Counted from the first letter of the stretch, positions 1 to 5,705 are shown. The stretch: DNA of 6,033 bases from an uncultured Caryophanales bacterium (GCA_946402785.1 CAMIXP010000082.1:1-6033); one strand, 5' to 3'. The notes: generated from the sequence alone by a model not told the origin. A program made the numbers and translations.

Positions 1-262
1 CATTCATTTGTCTAAAGAGATCCCCTTTTAATTCTCTTACACTATCTACTAATTCGGTCATCATATAGACAATGGTTTCTTTATATTCTTCTTCTGTTTC
101 AAAATCTTCTCTTGTTGGGAATGTAATTCCTATGAATCTTTGTTCCCAATCGGTCATTGCTAATGCGACAGATGATTTTAATGTTTCTACTAATTCTTCT
201 CCATCTTTTACTTCAATATTCATAATGGGTTTATCTTTTGGAAAATCTAATGCATTACTCAT
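1..262 (-). CDS. Unrecognised acidic protein, N-terminal 87 residues (cut by left edge)
   Basis: The reading frame starts with ATG at 262 and stays open to the window edge, so only the N-terminus is visible. The start is well supported: AGAGGTGA sits 5 bases upstream (268-275) and a TATAAT box lies at 287-292. The visible protein begins MSNALDFPKDKPIMNIEVKD and is rich in Glu and Asp. It includes a stretch around DWEQRFIGITFPTREDF (about residues 38-54), then a predicted helical, charged segment (EEEYKET, MTELVDSVRELKG). There is no signal peptide and no membrane segment, so it is probably cytoplasmic. It sits behind a terminator and appears to have its own promoter, separate from the upstream 206-aa gene. 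I do not recognise the family and assign no function. Confidence 0.75.
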   Translation of the reverse strand, partial: MSNALDFPKDKPIMNIEVKDGEELVETLKSSVALAMTDWEQRFIGITFPTREDFETEEEYKETIVYMMTELVDSVRELKGDLFRQMN

Positions 263-286
263 AAGAATCACCTCTTTTGATTTCTT

Positions 287-315
287 ATTATATTCTTTTT
301 GATAAAAAATATCCA
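287..315 (-). promoter_or_regulatory. Probable promoter of the left-edge gene, overlapping the upstream terminator
   Basis: On the minus strand a perfect TATAAT (287-292) is preceded, after a 17-base spacer, by TGGATA (310-315), which matches the TTGACA consensus at 4 of 6 positions. The -35 element lies inside the terminator hairpin at 307-333. The predicted transcript would have a leader of under 20 bases before the ATG at 262. The -10 is convincing; the -35 is only fair. Confidence 0.5.
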
Positions 316-333
316 CAGATTTTGTGGATATTT
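304..333 (-). terminator. Intrinsic terminator after the 206-aa gene
   Basis: A perfect 11-bp stem (arms 307-317 and 323-333, core ATCCACA/TGTGGAT) encloses a 5-base loop. On the minus strand it is followed by a run of six T (304-309). The hairpin starts inside the TAA stop codon (332-334) of the upstream gene. T-rich sequence also flanks the plus-strand side, so the structure is symmetrical, but no plus-strand gene needs it. Confidence 0.85.
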
Positions 334-952
334 ATTTTTTGTTTTTTAATATATTGATGATTGATACAGAAATGATTACAATTCCCCAAGAGATAGCAAA
401 TATAAAGATGGATGCACTGCTTTTTGTGAATCCTGCGACGAAAGCAGATATTAAGACTGCTAACATTCCTAGTACAATGATGATTCCACAAATATCCATG
501 ACTAATTCTTTTGGTGTTGGATTCTTTCGAATCAATCTTATTGGTTGTTTTACGGCAATTGGATACATGTAGTTCTCATCAATCATGATGTAGGTGATTC
601 CTTCTTCTGATTTTAGATATACATGTCTATCAATTAGTTTTTGTACAGCATCCATACTTTCGATATGACTACTTGCGAATTCTTGATAACAGGTTTTTGA
701 ATTCTCTGTATTTAGATCTTCATAGAAGTCTGATATATGACAATGATAGTTATCTAAGATATCTTCTAAGGGATACTGAGATATTTTATCTGCCATGACT
801 CCTTCATCATATTCTGGTTCTTGTTCAAATGAAAGAGATGTTACATAATACTTTTTATTATCAATTTTTGTTTGATAAACGCCTTCTCTTATTTCTTTAT
901 ATTTACTTGTGTCCTTGTATTTAGGACTGATATATTGTTTGATCTCTTTCAT
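332..952 (-). CDS. Unrecognised 206-aa protein with two C-terminal transmembrane helices
   Basis: The N-terminal 150 residues form a soluble, charged domain rich in Tyr, Lys, Asp and Glu, with no motif I recognise and two or three scattered Cys (around 71, 88 and 154). Residues about 151-174 and 180-202 are strongly hydrophobic and form a likely helical hairpin, followed by a basic tail (KNKK). There is no N-terminal signal peptide, so the soluble domain is probably cytoplasmic and tethered by the C-terminal hairpin. The start at 952 has a modest AAGG ribosome binding site about 10 bases upstream. The gene begins only 31 bases after the pnuC stop with no terminator between, so read-through from nadR-pnuC is likely, although an extended -10 box in the gap could drive it separately. 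Function is unknown. Confidence 0.85.
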   Translation of the reverse strand: MKEIKQYISPKYKDTSKYKEIREGVYQTKIDNKKYYVTSLSFEQEPEYDEGVMADKISQYPLEDILDNYHCHISDFYEDLNTENSKTCYQEFASSHIESMDAVQKLIDRHVYLKSEEGITYIMIDENYMYPIAVKQPIRLIRKNPTPKELVMDICGIIIVLGMLAVLISAFVAGFTKSSASIFIFAISWGIVIISVSIINILKNKK

Positions 953-968
953 ACTATCACAACCTTAC

Positions 969-986
969 TAGTATTATATCATACTA
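969..986 (-). promoter_or_regulatory. Extended -10 promoter within an inverted repeat, upstream of the 206-aa gene
   Basis: On the minus strand TGATATAAT (973-981) matches the extended -10 form TGnTATAAT. No good -35 is visible at 16-18 bases. The box lies within an inverted repeat, TAGTAT-N6-ATACTA (969-986), whose outer arm contains the pnuC stop codon TAG (984-986). This could be a secondary promoter with an operator, or a chance AT-rich match. Confidence 0.4.
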
Positions 987-1736
987 TTCGTTTGTGATGT
1001 TTCTTTCCTTATTAAGTTTATTCCAGTTGATGTATCCAATTACTGCCATAATTAAGTAGATGGCTTTCTTTGTTAAATATACGGCATCAAAATGTACGAT
1101 GTACATTGCAACAGCAATGATGTCTGTGATGATCCACCAGAAGTATTGTTCTTTAAATCTGAACATTTCTAAGATGACTGCGATAATACCAATACTTAAA
1201 GTAAATGCATCTAACCAAGCTACGTTTCCTCCTACTTTTACTAAGATATAGTGATATACAATTCCTCCTCCTACAATTAGAAGAGTTGCGATGATATTTT
1301 GTGTTAAAGTTAATTTTTTTGCTTTCGTTTTTTCTAATAGTTTTTCATCTCTGTGTCGTGTCCAAATATACCAAGAGATAAAGTTAATTGGCATGTAGAA
1401 TAATACTTCTAATGCGAATGTTCCATAGATTTTATGATAGAAAAGGAAGATTGCATAAACGAATGTATTAACGACTGCGAAGATAAAGTTTGAAATGTTT
1501 GCTTTTGCACAGAAGAAGATACACATAATTCCACAGATGGCACTAATAAAGTTAATAATGGTTAACCATAGTGGATTCGTACTTGTTTCTGGATGAATGA
1601 TTGCTTCTACTACGGAAATACTTGCGATGATTACCATAATAATAATCATAATAATTTCATACCATTTTAAGTCTTTAAAACTTTTTTTCATATTTTCCCA
1701 TTTTTTATTCATTGTTAATTTTTTTAAACGATCCAT
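984..1736 (-). CDS. pnuC: PnuC-family nicotinamide riboside transporter
   Basis: The 250-aa protein has about eight hydrophobic segments (roughly 27-46, 57-77, 79-100, 104-124, 147-166, 176-192, 198-214, 222-238). It has PnuC-like hallmarks: the region YMPINFISWYIWTRH (114-128) with a W-x-x-W pair (W122, W125), and the C-terminal IGYINWNKL (233-241). PnuC proteins move nicotinamide riboside across the inner membrane by facilitated diffusion, and uptake is pulled by phosphorylation inside the cell. The start at 1736 is chosen because AAGGAG (1745-1750) sits 8 bases upstream; Met9 and Met16 lack comparable sites. The first 13 bases overlap the end of the adenylyltransferase gene in another frame, so the two are probably translationally coupled. 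Neighbour and sequence agree on NAD salvage. The exact substrate (riboside or mononucleotide) cannot be read from the sequence. Confidence 0.93.
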   Translation of the reverse strand: MDRLKKLTMNKKWENMKKSFKDLKWYEIIMIIIMVIIASISVVEAIIHPETSTNPLWLTIINFISAICGIMCIFFCAKANISNFIFAVVNTFVYAIFLFYHKIYGTFALEVLFYMPINFISWYIWTRHRDEKLLEKTKAKKLTLTQNIIATLLIVGGGIVYHYILVKVGGNVAWLDAFTLSIGIIAVILEMFRFKEQYFWWIITDIIAVAMYIVHFDAVYLTKKAIYLIMAVIGYINWNKLNKERNITNE

Positions 1737-2218
1737 AATTCTCTCTCCTTACTATTTTTCATATTTCTAATTTTTTCTCCACTAATTGGATAGTGAATTC
1801 TTTTTACATCTACTAGTCTATGAACTGCTTCTGGATATGCTTTGTGAAAATATTCTTCATAAGAAGGTTCACTACTATATACAGCATCTAACTTGTCTCC
1901 TACTACATTTCTTACTAATGGAGTTTCTGCATCCCAGTCTTCTTCTCCATTTGGTAATCTACAAGTAGATACATCAATCATAACCGGTAAAACATTATCG
2001 TATTGTTTCGAGATGTTAATCACATGAGCTTCTCTATCTTTTACAGATAGGTATTCTTCTTGGTTGTCTTCTAATATCTTTTGTTCATCTGCACAACCAT
2101 AGAATAGAATGGCATATACTATTTCACATTCTTCACTTGCCTTTTCTATACAGTAATTGTGACCTTTGTGTAGAGGCATAAACTTACCTCCATACATCCC
2201 TACTTTATACTTTTTCAT
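1724..2218 (-). CDS. nadR: NadR-like nicotinamide-nucleotide adenylyltransferase, stand-alone domain
   Basis: The 164-aa protein is a nucleotidyltransferase of the cytidylyltransferase-like superfamily. Near the N-terminus GGKFMPLHKGH (10-20) carries the HxGH signature (H17, G19, H20) that binds ATP phosphates. Near the C-terminus ISGEKIR (145-151) is the ISxxxIR signature. The stretch SSEPSYEEYF (115-124) resembles the NadR type more than NadD. The expected reaction is NMN + ATP to NAD+ + PPi. Full-length NadR often has an N-terminal HTH and a C-terminal ribosylnicotinamide kinase domain; both are absent, and only 13 residues follow the ISxxxIR motif. The last codons encode the pnuC ribosome binding site. 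The start at 2218 has AAGGA 5 bases upstream. The gene follows a consensus promoter and two operator-like palindromes. The family call is firm; the exact substrate rests partly on the pnuC neighbour. Confidence 0.88.
   Translation of the reverse strand: MKKYKVGMYGGKFMPLHKGHNYCIEKASEECEIVYAILFYGCADEQKILEDNQEEYLSVKDREAHVINISKQYDNVLPVMIDVSTCRLPNGEEDWDAETPLVRNVVGDKLDAVYSSEPSYEEYFHKAYPEAVHRLVDVKRIHYPISGEKIRNMKNSKERELWIV
1745..1750 (-). promoter_or_regulatory. pnuC ribosome binding site inside the nadR coding end
   Basis: AAGGAG lies 8 bases before the pnuC ATG (1736) and falls within the final codons of nadR, in the part encoding NSKERELWIV. Its strength decides the pnuC start over internal Met codons. 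Terminating nadR ribosomes would stop 11-13 bases inside pnuC, an arrangement suited to translational coupling. Confidence 0.75.
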
Positions 2219-2233
2219 AAGATTCCTTCTTTC

Positions 2234-2254
2234 TTATTAACAATATGTTAATAA
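2234..2254 (-). promoter_or_regulatory. Operator-like palindrome 2, in the nadR leader
   Basis: A perfect 7-bp inverted repeat TTATTAA-N7-TTAATAA spans these 21 bases. It matches the palindrome at 2287-2307 at 19 of 21 positions on the same strand. It ends just upstream of the nadR ribosome binding site. Its centre (2244) is 53 bp from the other centre (2297), about five helical turns. The regulator is not identifiable from this window. Confidence 0.65.
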
Positions 2255-2263
2255 CATATGTTA
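2252..2263. repeat. 12-bp perfect palindrome beside operator 2
   Basis: TAACATATGTTA is a perfect palindrome that overlaps the right arm of operator 2 by three bases. Its ATATGTTAA part repeats the core of operator 2 with a one-base shift, so it may be a third, imperfect binding site. In such AT-rich DNA, chance is also possible. Confidence 0.4.
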
Positions 2264-2272
2264 AAAAATATT

Positions 2273-2286
2273 CAGGTGGCCTCCTG
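2273..2286 (-). other. GC-rich imperfect palindrome with AGGAGG in the nadR leader
   Basis: CAGGAGGCCACCTG is self-complementary except for one A-A mismatch pair and is strikingly GC-rich in AT-rich surroundings. On the minus strand it begins about at the predicted transcription start and contains AGGAGG, a perfect Shine-Dalgarno core, yet no ATG, GTG or TTG follows at a usable distance. It could form a small 5' hairpin in the mRNA or be another protein-binding site. No function is assigned. Confidence 0.4.
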
Positions 2287-2307
2287 TTATTAACATTATA
2301 TTAATAA
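2287..2307 (-). promoter_or_regulatory. Operator-like palindrome 1, over the -10 box of nadR-pnuC
   Basis: TTATTAA-N7-TTAATAA, a perfect 7-bp inverted repeat, with the TATAAT box (2295-2300) falling in and next to its spacer. A protein bound here would block RNA polymerase directly. It is nearly identical to the palindrome at 2234-2254, which makes a chance AT-rich repeat less likely. NAD genes in Bacillota can be repressed by NiaR or NrtR regulators, but I cannot match this motif to either. Confidence 0.65.
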
Positions 2308-2323
2308 GAGAATTATTTGTCAA
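2295..2323 (-). promoter_or_regulatory. Consensus sigma-A promoter of the nadR-pnuC unit
   Basis: On the minus strand TTGACA (2318-2323) and TATAAT (2295-2300) are both perfect consensus hexamers with an ideal 17-base spacer. The predicted start near 2288 gives a leader of about 70 bases before the nadR ATG. Such a strong promoter overlapped by a palindrome suggests a default-on unit held off by a repressor. Confidence 0.85.
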
Positions 2324-2335
2324 GATGTTTTTAAC

Positions 2336-2370
2336 AAAAAAATAATATCATTTTACAGATATTATTTTTT
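2336..2370 (-). terminator. Intrinsic terminator after the aminotransferase-GNAT gene
   Basis: A 13-bp stem made almost only of A-T pairs (arms 2337-2349 and 2358-2370) closes an 8-base loop, with T runs on the minus strand at the 3' arm. It lies about 25 bases past the stop codon at 2395. With only one G-C pair it is weak by thermodynamics, but position and the T run fit a terminator. Confidence 0.65.
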
Positions 2371-2394
2371 AATGCATAAATTTCGTTGATATTC

Positions 2395-4455
2395 TTAGAA
2401 ACTTCCGTCTTTATCCATTGACTCTAAATCGAAATAAAATCCAAATTCTTTATATTTTTTATTTCCTATTTTTGCTTGTCTTGTTTCACTAATAATACCA
2501 CCTAAGTTTTTATAGAAGTTAACGGCTCTTGTATTGTCTGCTAAAACCCAAAGGATCATATTTCTTTTATTTCTTGAAATTAACTCTTTGGCTGTCTCTA
2601 AGAATAAAGCTGTTCCTATTCCTTTGTTTTGTTCTCCTTCTTTGATATAAAGGCTTACTAGTTCCGAATCATATTTATAAGACTTCTCTTTTGGATCAAA
2701 ACAAGAGTAGCCCAATACTTCTTCTCCTCTTACAGCAACCAATACTCTATCTTTATATTCATCAAAACTTCTAAAGTATCTTTGTTTTGTTTCTTCTATA
2801 CTTAGATTATCTAGATATTCTTGATCAATGATACCTGGATATGTTTTTTGCCATCCATTTACTTTGATAGCTGCCATGTATTTTTGATCCTCTATTCGAT
2901 TGAATCTAATAATATAATCTTCTTTTTCTCTTAATTCATGCATTGCATGATTCATTTGATTAAATGCTGTGATTAATAAATCATTGTCTAAAGCAAAAGA
3001 TACTCTTCCTACTAATTCATTTTCATATGGCCATGAAATAGATTGTCCAATTAGGAATCTGATTCTTCCTGCTTTATAGAAGAACTTTAATAAGTCTCTT
3101 TCTGTACTAATAATTCTTCCTCTATATTTCATTCCTCTTACTTCAGTGAAATCAATAATGGCGAAGAATCCAGATTCTGGTTCTAAGTTTTCTGGGAAGT
3201 GTGCATATGGAAGACCTTTTAATGTTTCTACAGCATCTTCTCCTAGAACTCTTGTTGCTTCTTCTATGATTTCTGCTTTATAACTTTCTTCTACGGTATC
3301 TATTCCTTCTACTAAGGCTTTTAATAATTGATATTTCTTTTTATAAATATTTCTTAATTCTTTGAAATAATCATTGTATACTTCTTCTCTTCCTGGGAAT
3401 GTATTAAATCCTCCTGCTAGAGCATAACCTGTGATTGCTGGTGAAGAATCTATTTCTTGGAAGATTCTATTAACAACTTCTCGAATAATTAATTCATCTG
3501 CGACTACAAATCCTGCTCTTAAAGAAGCTAATCCATATGACTTAGATAATCCAAATAGAGAAATTGTATTTCTAAACATTCCTGGAATGGTTGCGATTGG
3601 TTTTGCAATATTTTCTTCATCAAATGAAATATCTCTATATACTAAGTCATCGATTACAAAGACTCCTCTTTCTAAACAAATCTTTCCGATTTGTTCTAGT
3701 AATTCGTGATTCTTTTCTCCCATTACTTTTCCTGTTGGATTATTTGGGTTTGCATTTAAGAAAGCAACAACTCTTGGAACATATCCTTTTCTTCTATTAT
3801 AAACTTTTTGAAGGCTTTCATTGATATCATCAATTTTGGCTGCTAATTTTTGTGGATTTACCAAGAAATGATCTTCTTTTTCTAATGGTAAAATATCTAC
3901 TTCTGCTCCTGCTCTTTCCGCTCTTATCGTAAATAATCCGTAGTTAGGTCCTGTTACTAAAATAACATCTCCTGGTTTTGAAATAATATTTACAATGATA
4001 TTAAAGATCATAGAAGTAGATGGCATAAAGGTAATATTGTTTACGGATAAACCTTTCTCATCAATATCTGGATAAGAATATGGTTGTGTATTCACAAATC
4101 CTAAATCTTCTACATAATCTAGAAGGACTTGTCTTATCTTATCGTCTCCTTCTGTATAAGGGTAAGAATACATTTCATTTGAATCTAAGTATTCTTTCAT
4201 TTTTTCAATACAGGTTGGATAAGGTCTATAGTTTAATGGATTTCCTGTACCTAAATCGATATCTTTTATGGTTGCGATGTTTTCATCTCTGACTTCATAT
4301 CCATAGAAGTTAATAGCATCCGCAATCTTTTCTACGGTTGGATTAAATCTTTCAAAATCTAATCTATTACCTACTAGTGGAAGTCCATATCTTCTTTCTC
4401 CTAAGTTTCTATTTTCTCTATAAAAACGCTCAATTGCATTTGATTTTATTAGCAT
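2395..4455 (-). CDS. Fusion of PLP-dependent class I/II aminotransferase and GNAT acetyltransferase
   Basis: The 686-aa protein has two domains. Residues about 20-500 form a fold-type I aminotransferase: NPNNPTG at 236-242, the cofactor Asp-Tyr region IDDLVYRD at 268-275, the PLP lysine in SKSYGLASLRAG (K305), and a conserved-position Arg in GRVSFAL (R484) for the substrate carboxylate. Residues about 515-677 form a GNAT domain with the acetyl-CoA loop QNKGIG (609-614) and a typical FYKNLGG ending (647-653). The aminotransferase appears complete, with the catalytic residues intact. Amino acid and acetylation targets cannot be deduced; transamination followed by N-acetylation of the product is one possibility, regulation of one domain by the other is a second. 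The start at 4455 has AAGGTGAT close upstream. The gene appears monocistronic, flanked by terminators on both sides. The reading frame is continuous across the linker, so this is not two adjacent genes. Confidence 0.93.
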   Translation of the reverse strand: MLIKSNAIERFYRENRNLGERRYGLPLVGNRLDFERFNPTVEKIADAINFYGYEVRDENIATIKDIDLGTGNPLNYRPYPTCIEKMKEYLDSNEMYSYPYTEGDDKIRQVLLDYVEDLGFVNTQPYSYPDIDEKGLSVNNITFMPSTSMIFNIIVNIISKPGDVILVTGPNYGLFTIRAERAGAEVDILPLEKEDHFLVNPQKLAAKIDDINESLQKVYNRRKGYVPRVVAFLNANPNNPTGKVMGEKNHELLEQIGKICLERGVFVIDDLVYRDISFDEENIAKPIATIPGMFRNTISLFGLSKSYGLASLRAGFVVADELIIREVVNRIFQEIDSSPAITGYALAGGFNTFPGREEVYNDYFKELRNIYKKKYQLLKALVEGIDTVEESYKAEIIEEATRVLGEDAVETLKGLPYAHFPENLEPESGFFAIIDFTEVRGMKYRGRIISTERDLLKFFYKAGRIRFLIGQSISWPYENELVGRVSFALDNDLLITAFNQMNHAMHELREKEDYIIRFNRIEDQKYMAAIKVNGWQKTYPGIIDQEYLDNLSIEETKQRYFRSFDEYKDRVLVAVRGEEVLGYSCFDPKEKSYKYDSELVSLYIKEGEQNKGIGTALFLETAKELISRNKRNMILWVLADNTRAVNFYKNLGGIISETRQAKIGNKKYKEFGFYFDLESMDKDGSF

Positions 4456-4473
4456 AATATCACCTTCGTTCTT

Positions 4474-4479
4474 ATTATA
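4474..4479 (-). promoter_or_regulatory. Probable -10 box of the aminotransferase-GNAT gene
   Basis: A perfect TATAAT on the minus strand lies 18 bases before the ATG at 4455, between the terminator and the AAGGTGAT ribosome binding site. At 16-18 bases upstream there is only the T tract of the preceding terminator, so no real -35 is seen. Confidence 0.5.
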
Positions 4480-4494
4480 TCTTAAATGGGTAAA

Positions 4495-4520
4495 ATAAAA
4501 AAGTATTCTTTCGAATACTT
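4495..4520 (-). terminator. Intrinsic terminator after the surface-protein gene
   Basis: An 8-bp perfect stem AAGTATTC/GAATACTT (arms 4501-4508 and 4513-4520) with a GAAA loop on the minus strand is followed by a T-rich tail. GAAA is a stable GNRA tetraloop. The hairpin begins within the TAA stop codon (4519-4521) of the upstream gene. The same stem sequence recurs in the terminator at 5690-5711. Confidence 0.85.
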
Positions 4521-5652
4521 ATAAACTATATTTTCTTTGGAAAGCAATCATAGATATGATTAAAGTCAATCCTAGGATAATTGTGAAGATCATTGTGTTT
4601 CTTGTTTTTGGATTTCCTGATAATGCTTCTTGTGTAACGGTTAAATGAATGACTTTATAAGTTGTATCATCTTCATAGACTAAATCGGTTGTTCCGACTC
4701 TATAGAGAACTAATTCTCCATTTACAATTTCTGCAATCTCTGGCTTTGTGCTAAACACTTTCGAAATCTCTTCTTCTCTAAAGAAGGTAGAAACATTAAA
4801 TGCTTCATCTAGCTTGATGGTTTTCTCGATAGAGTCATTTTCAATCGTTAAAACATCAAGTGTTACCATTCTTCCATCACGGCCATCATATATTTCATCG
4901 GTATATATTTTGTATATAGAATCACAATGATCACTATGAGAACGGCATGTATAACCGGTTACTCCACCATCTTCTGTTAAATACACTTTTTGAGGATCGA
5001 TTAAATAATATTGATTATCTTTTTTCATAAACTGATGACTTACTAGATAGTATTCTTCTAAATCGACAAAGGTTGAGTAGCTTTGTGCAGCCCAGTTAGC
5101 TCCAGCGCTACTAATTTTATATAAATGTGAACATTCTTTTGCATAATTCATACAGTAATATTTTCCTTCATATTTTGTCGATAAACTTGATGAATGTATC
5201 AATTCATCAATATCATGTTCTTCATATTCTGTTAAGATATACATTCCTTTTTCATACTTATAATCTGTTCCTACATAAAAAACTGAAATATCTTTTAATC
5301 CATCTTGCAATTTATAAACTGTATGTCCTGGATAACCTTGCGAATTATGGCAGGTTTTATCCTTATAAAGTACTTTTATTACTTCACATTCTGTTTGATT
5401 CACAGTCTCACACATATAAACTTTCTCAGCTGAACTATTCCATGCACTTCCAGTGGAAAAGGATTCCTGTATATCATCCAAATAATAAATTCCATTTTCA
5501 TAATGCGCATCTAATCCAACCGTTCTGTTTGCATTTTCACACTGCAAATCCCCATAATTACTGGTTCTTCTATGGAATTCTTGTTCTGATGCCTGTACGA
5601 TTACAGGAAAAAGAAATAAAATCCCAATCAACAAAAAGAGTTTCTTCTTCAT
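4519..5652 (-). CDS. Secreted membrane-anchored protein with three cysteine-pair repeats
   Basis: The 377-aa protein starts with a signal peptide (basic MKKK, hydrophobic core to about residue 19, probable cleavage after VQA at 21). The exterior part has three divergent repeats, each with a strand like YENGIYYLDD or YEKGMYIL or KDNQYYLID followed by a motif Y-x-C-x6/7-C-x2-[IL]: C81/C89, C167/C174 and C236/C243, with YKI after the last two. Extra Cys are at 38 and 101. Residues about 285-340 look beta-rich and weakly like a bacterial Ig-like domain (SKVFSTKPEIAEIVNGELVL). The end has NPKTR (347-351), a hydrophobic helix (354-370) and a basic tail, resembling a cell-wall sorting signal of the NPKTG type with an unusual Arg. 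The start at 5652 has AGAGGTGAT close upstream. It appears monocistronic. The function is unknown; adhesion or envelope structure is a guess. Confidence 0.88.
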   Translation of the reverse strand: MKKKLFLLIGILFLFPVIVQASEQEFHRRTSNYGDLQCENANRTVGLDAHYENGIYYLDDIQESFSTGSAWNSSAEKVYMCETVNQTECEVIKVLYKDKTCHNSQGYPGHTVYKLQDGLKDISVFYVGTDYKYEKGMYILTEYEEHDIDELIHSSSLSTKYEGKYYCMNYAKECSHLYKISSAGANWAAQSYSTFVDLEEYYLVSHQFMKKDNQYYLIDPQKVYLTEDGGVTGYTCRSHSDHCDSIYKIYTDEIYDGRDGRMVTLDVLTIENDSIEKTIKLDEAFNVSTFFREEEISKVFSTKPEIAEIVNGELVLYRVGTTDLVYEDDTTYKVIHLTVTQEALSGNPKTRNTMIFTIILGLTLIISMIAFQRKYSL

Positions 5653-5675
5653 GAGATCACCTCTATTCTAGGTTT

Positions 5676-5705
5676 ATTATAGCATACAAAAAGTATTCGT
5701 GTGAA
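5676..5705 (-). promoter_or_regulatory. Probable promoter of the surface-protein gene, overlapping the upstream terminator
   Basis: On the minus strand TGCTATAAT (5676-5684) is an extended -10 box. TTCACA (5700-5705) matches TTGACA at 5 of 6 positions with an 18-base spacer. The -35 lies in the loop and arm of the terminator hairpin at 5690-5711, so the promoter and the upstream terminator share bases. Confidence 0.6.

Noticed and set aside
288..491. Minus-strand 67-residue frame overlapping the end of the 206-aa gene
   Set aside because: It runs in another frame through the coding region and the terminator hairpin, has Cys/His/Ile-rich composition and no start signal.
1724..1775. Frameshift truncating a longer NadR with a kinase domain
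   Set aside because: Other frames after the ISGEKIR motif soon hit stops or enter pnuC, and the pnuC ribosome binding site is well formed there, so no kinase remnant is visible.
2219..2290. NAD+-II (pnuC motif) riboswitch in the nadR leader
   Set aside because: The location is right, but the leader is only about 70 bases of mostly AT-rich palindromes and I cannot place the pseudoknotted helices of that class; DNA operators explain the repeats better. A covariance-model search would settle it.
2234..2307. Biotin (BirA-type) operators, because of TTGTTAA/TTAACA-like arms
   Set aside because: Firmicute BirA sites have arms spaced about 15 bases apart and precede biotin genes; here the arms are 7 bases apart and the genes are for NAD salvage.
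3431..3824. Two overlapping plus-strand frames inside the aminotransferase gene
   Set aside because: They are antisense to the PLP-binding core of a clear enzyme and show no domain or start signal of their own.
5127..5654. Plus-strand open frame of 175 residues antisense to the surface-protein gene
   Set aside because: It is rich in Leu, His, Tyr and Ser in a way typical of the reverse complement of an AT-rich gene, has no supported ribosome binding site, and the minus-strand gene has a signal peptide, an anchor and a good start site.
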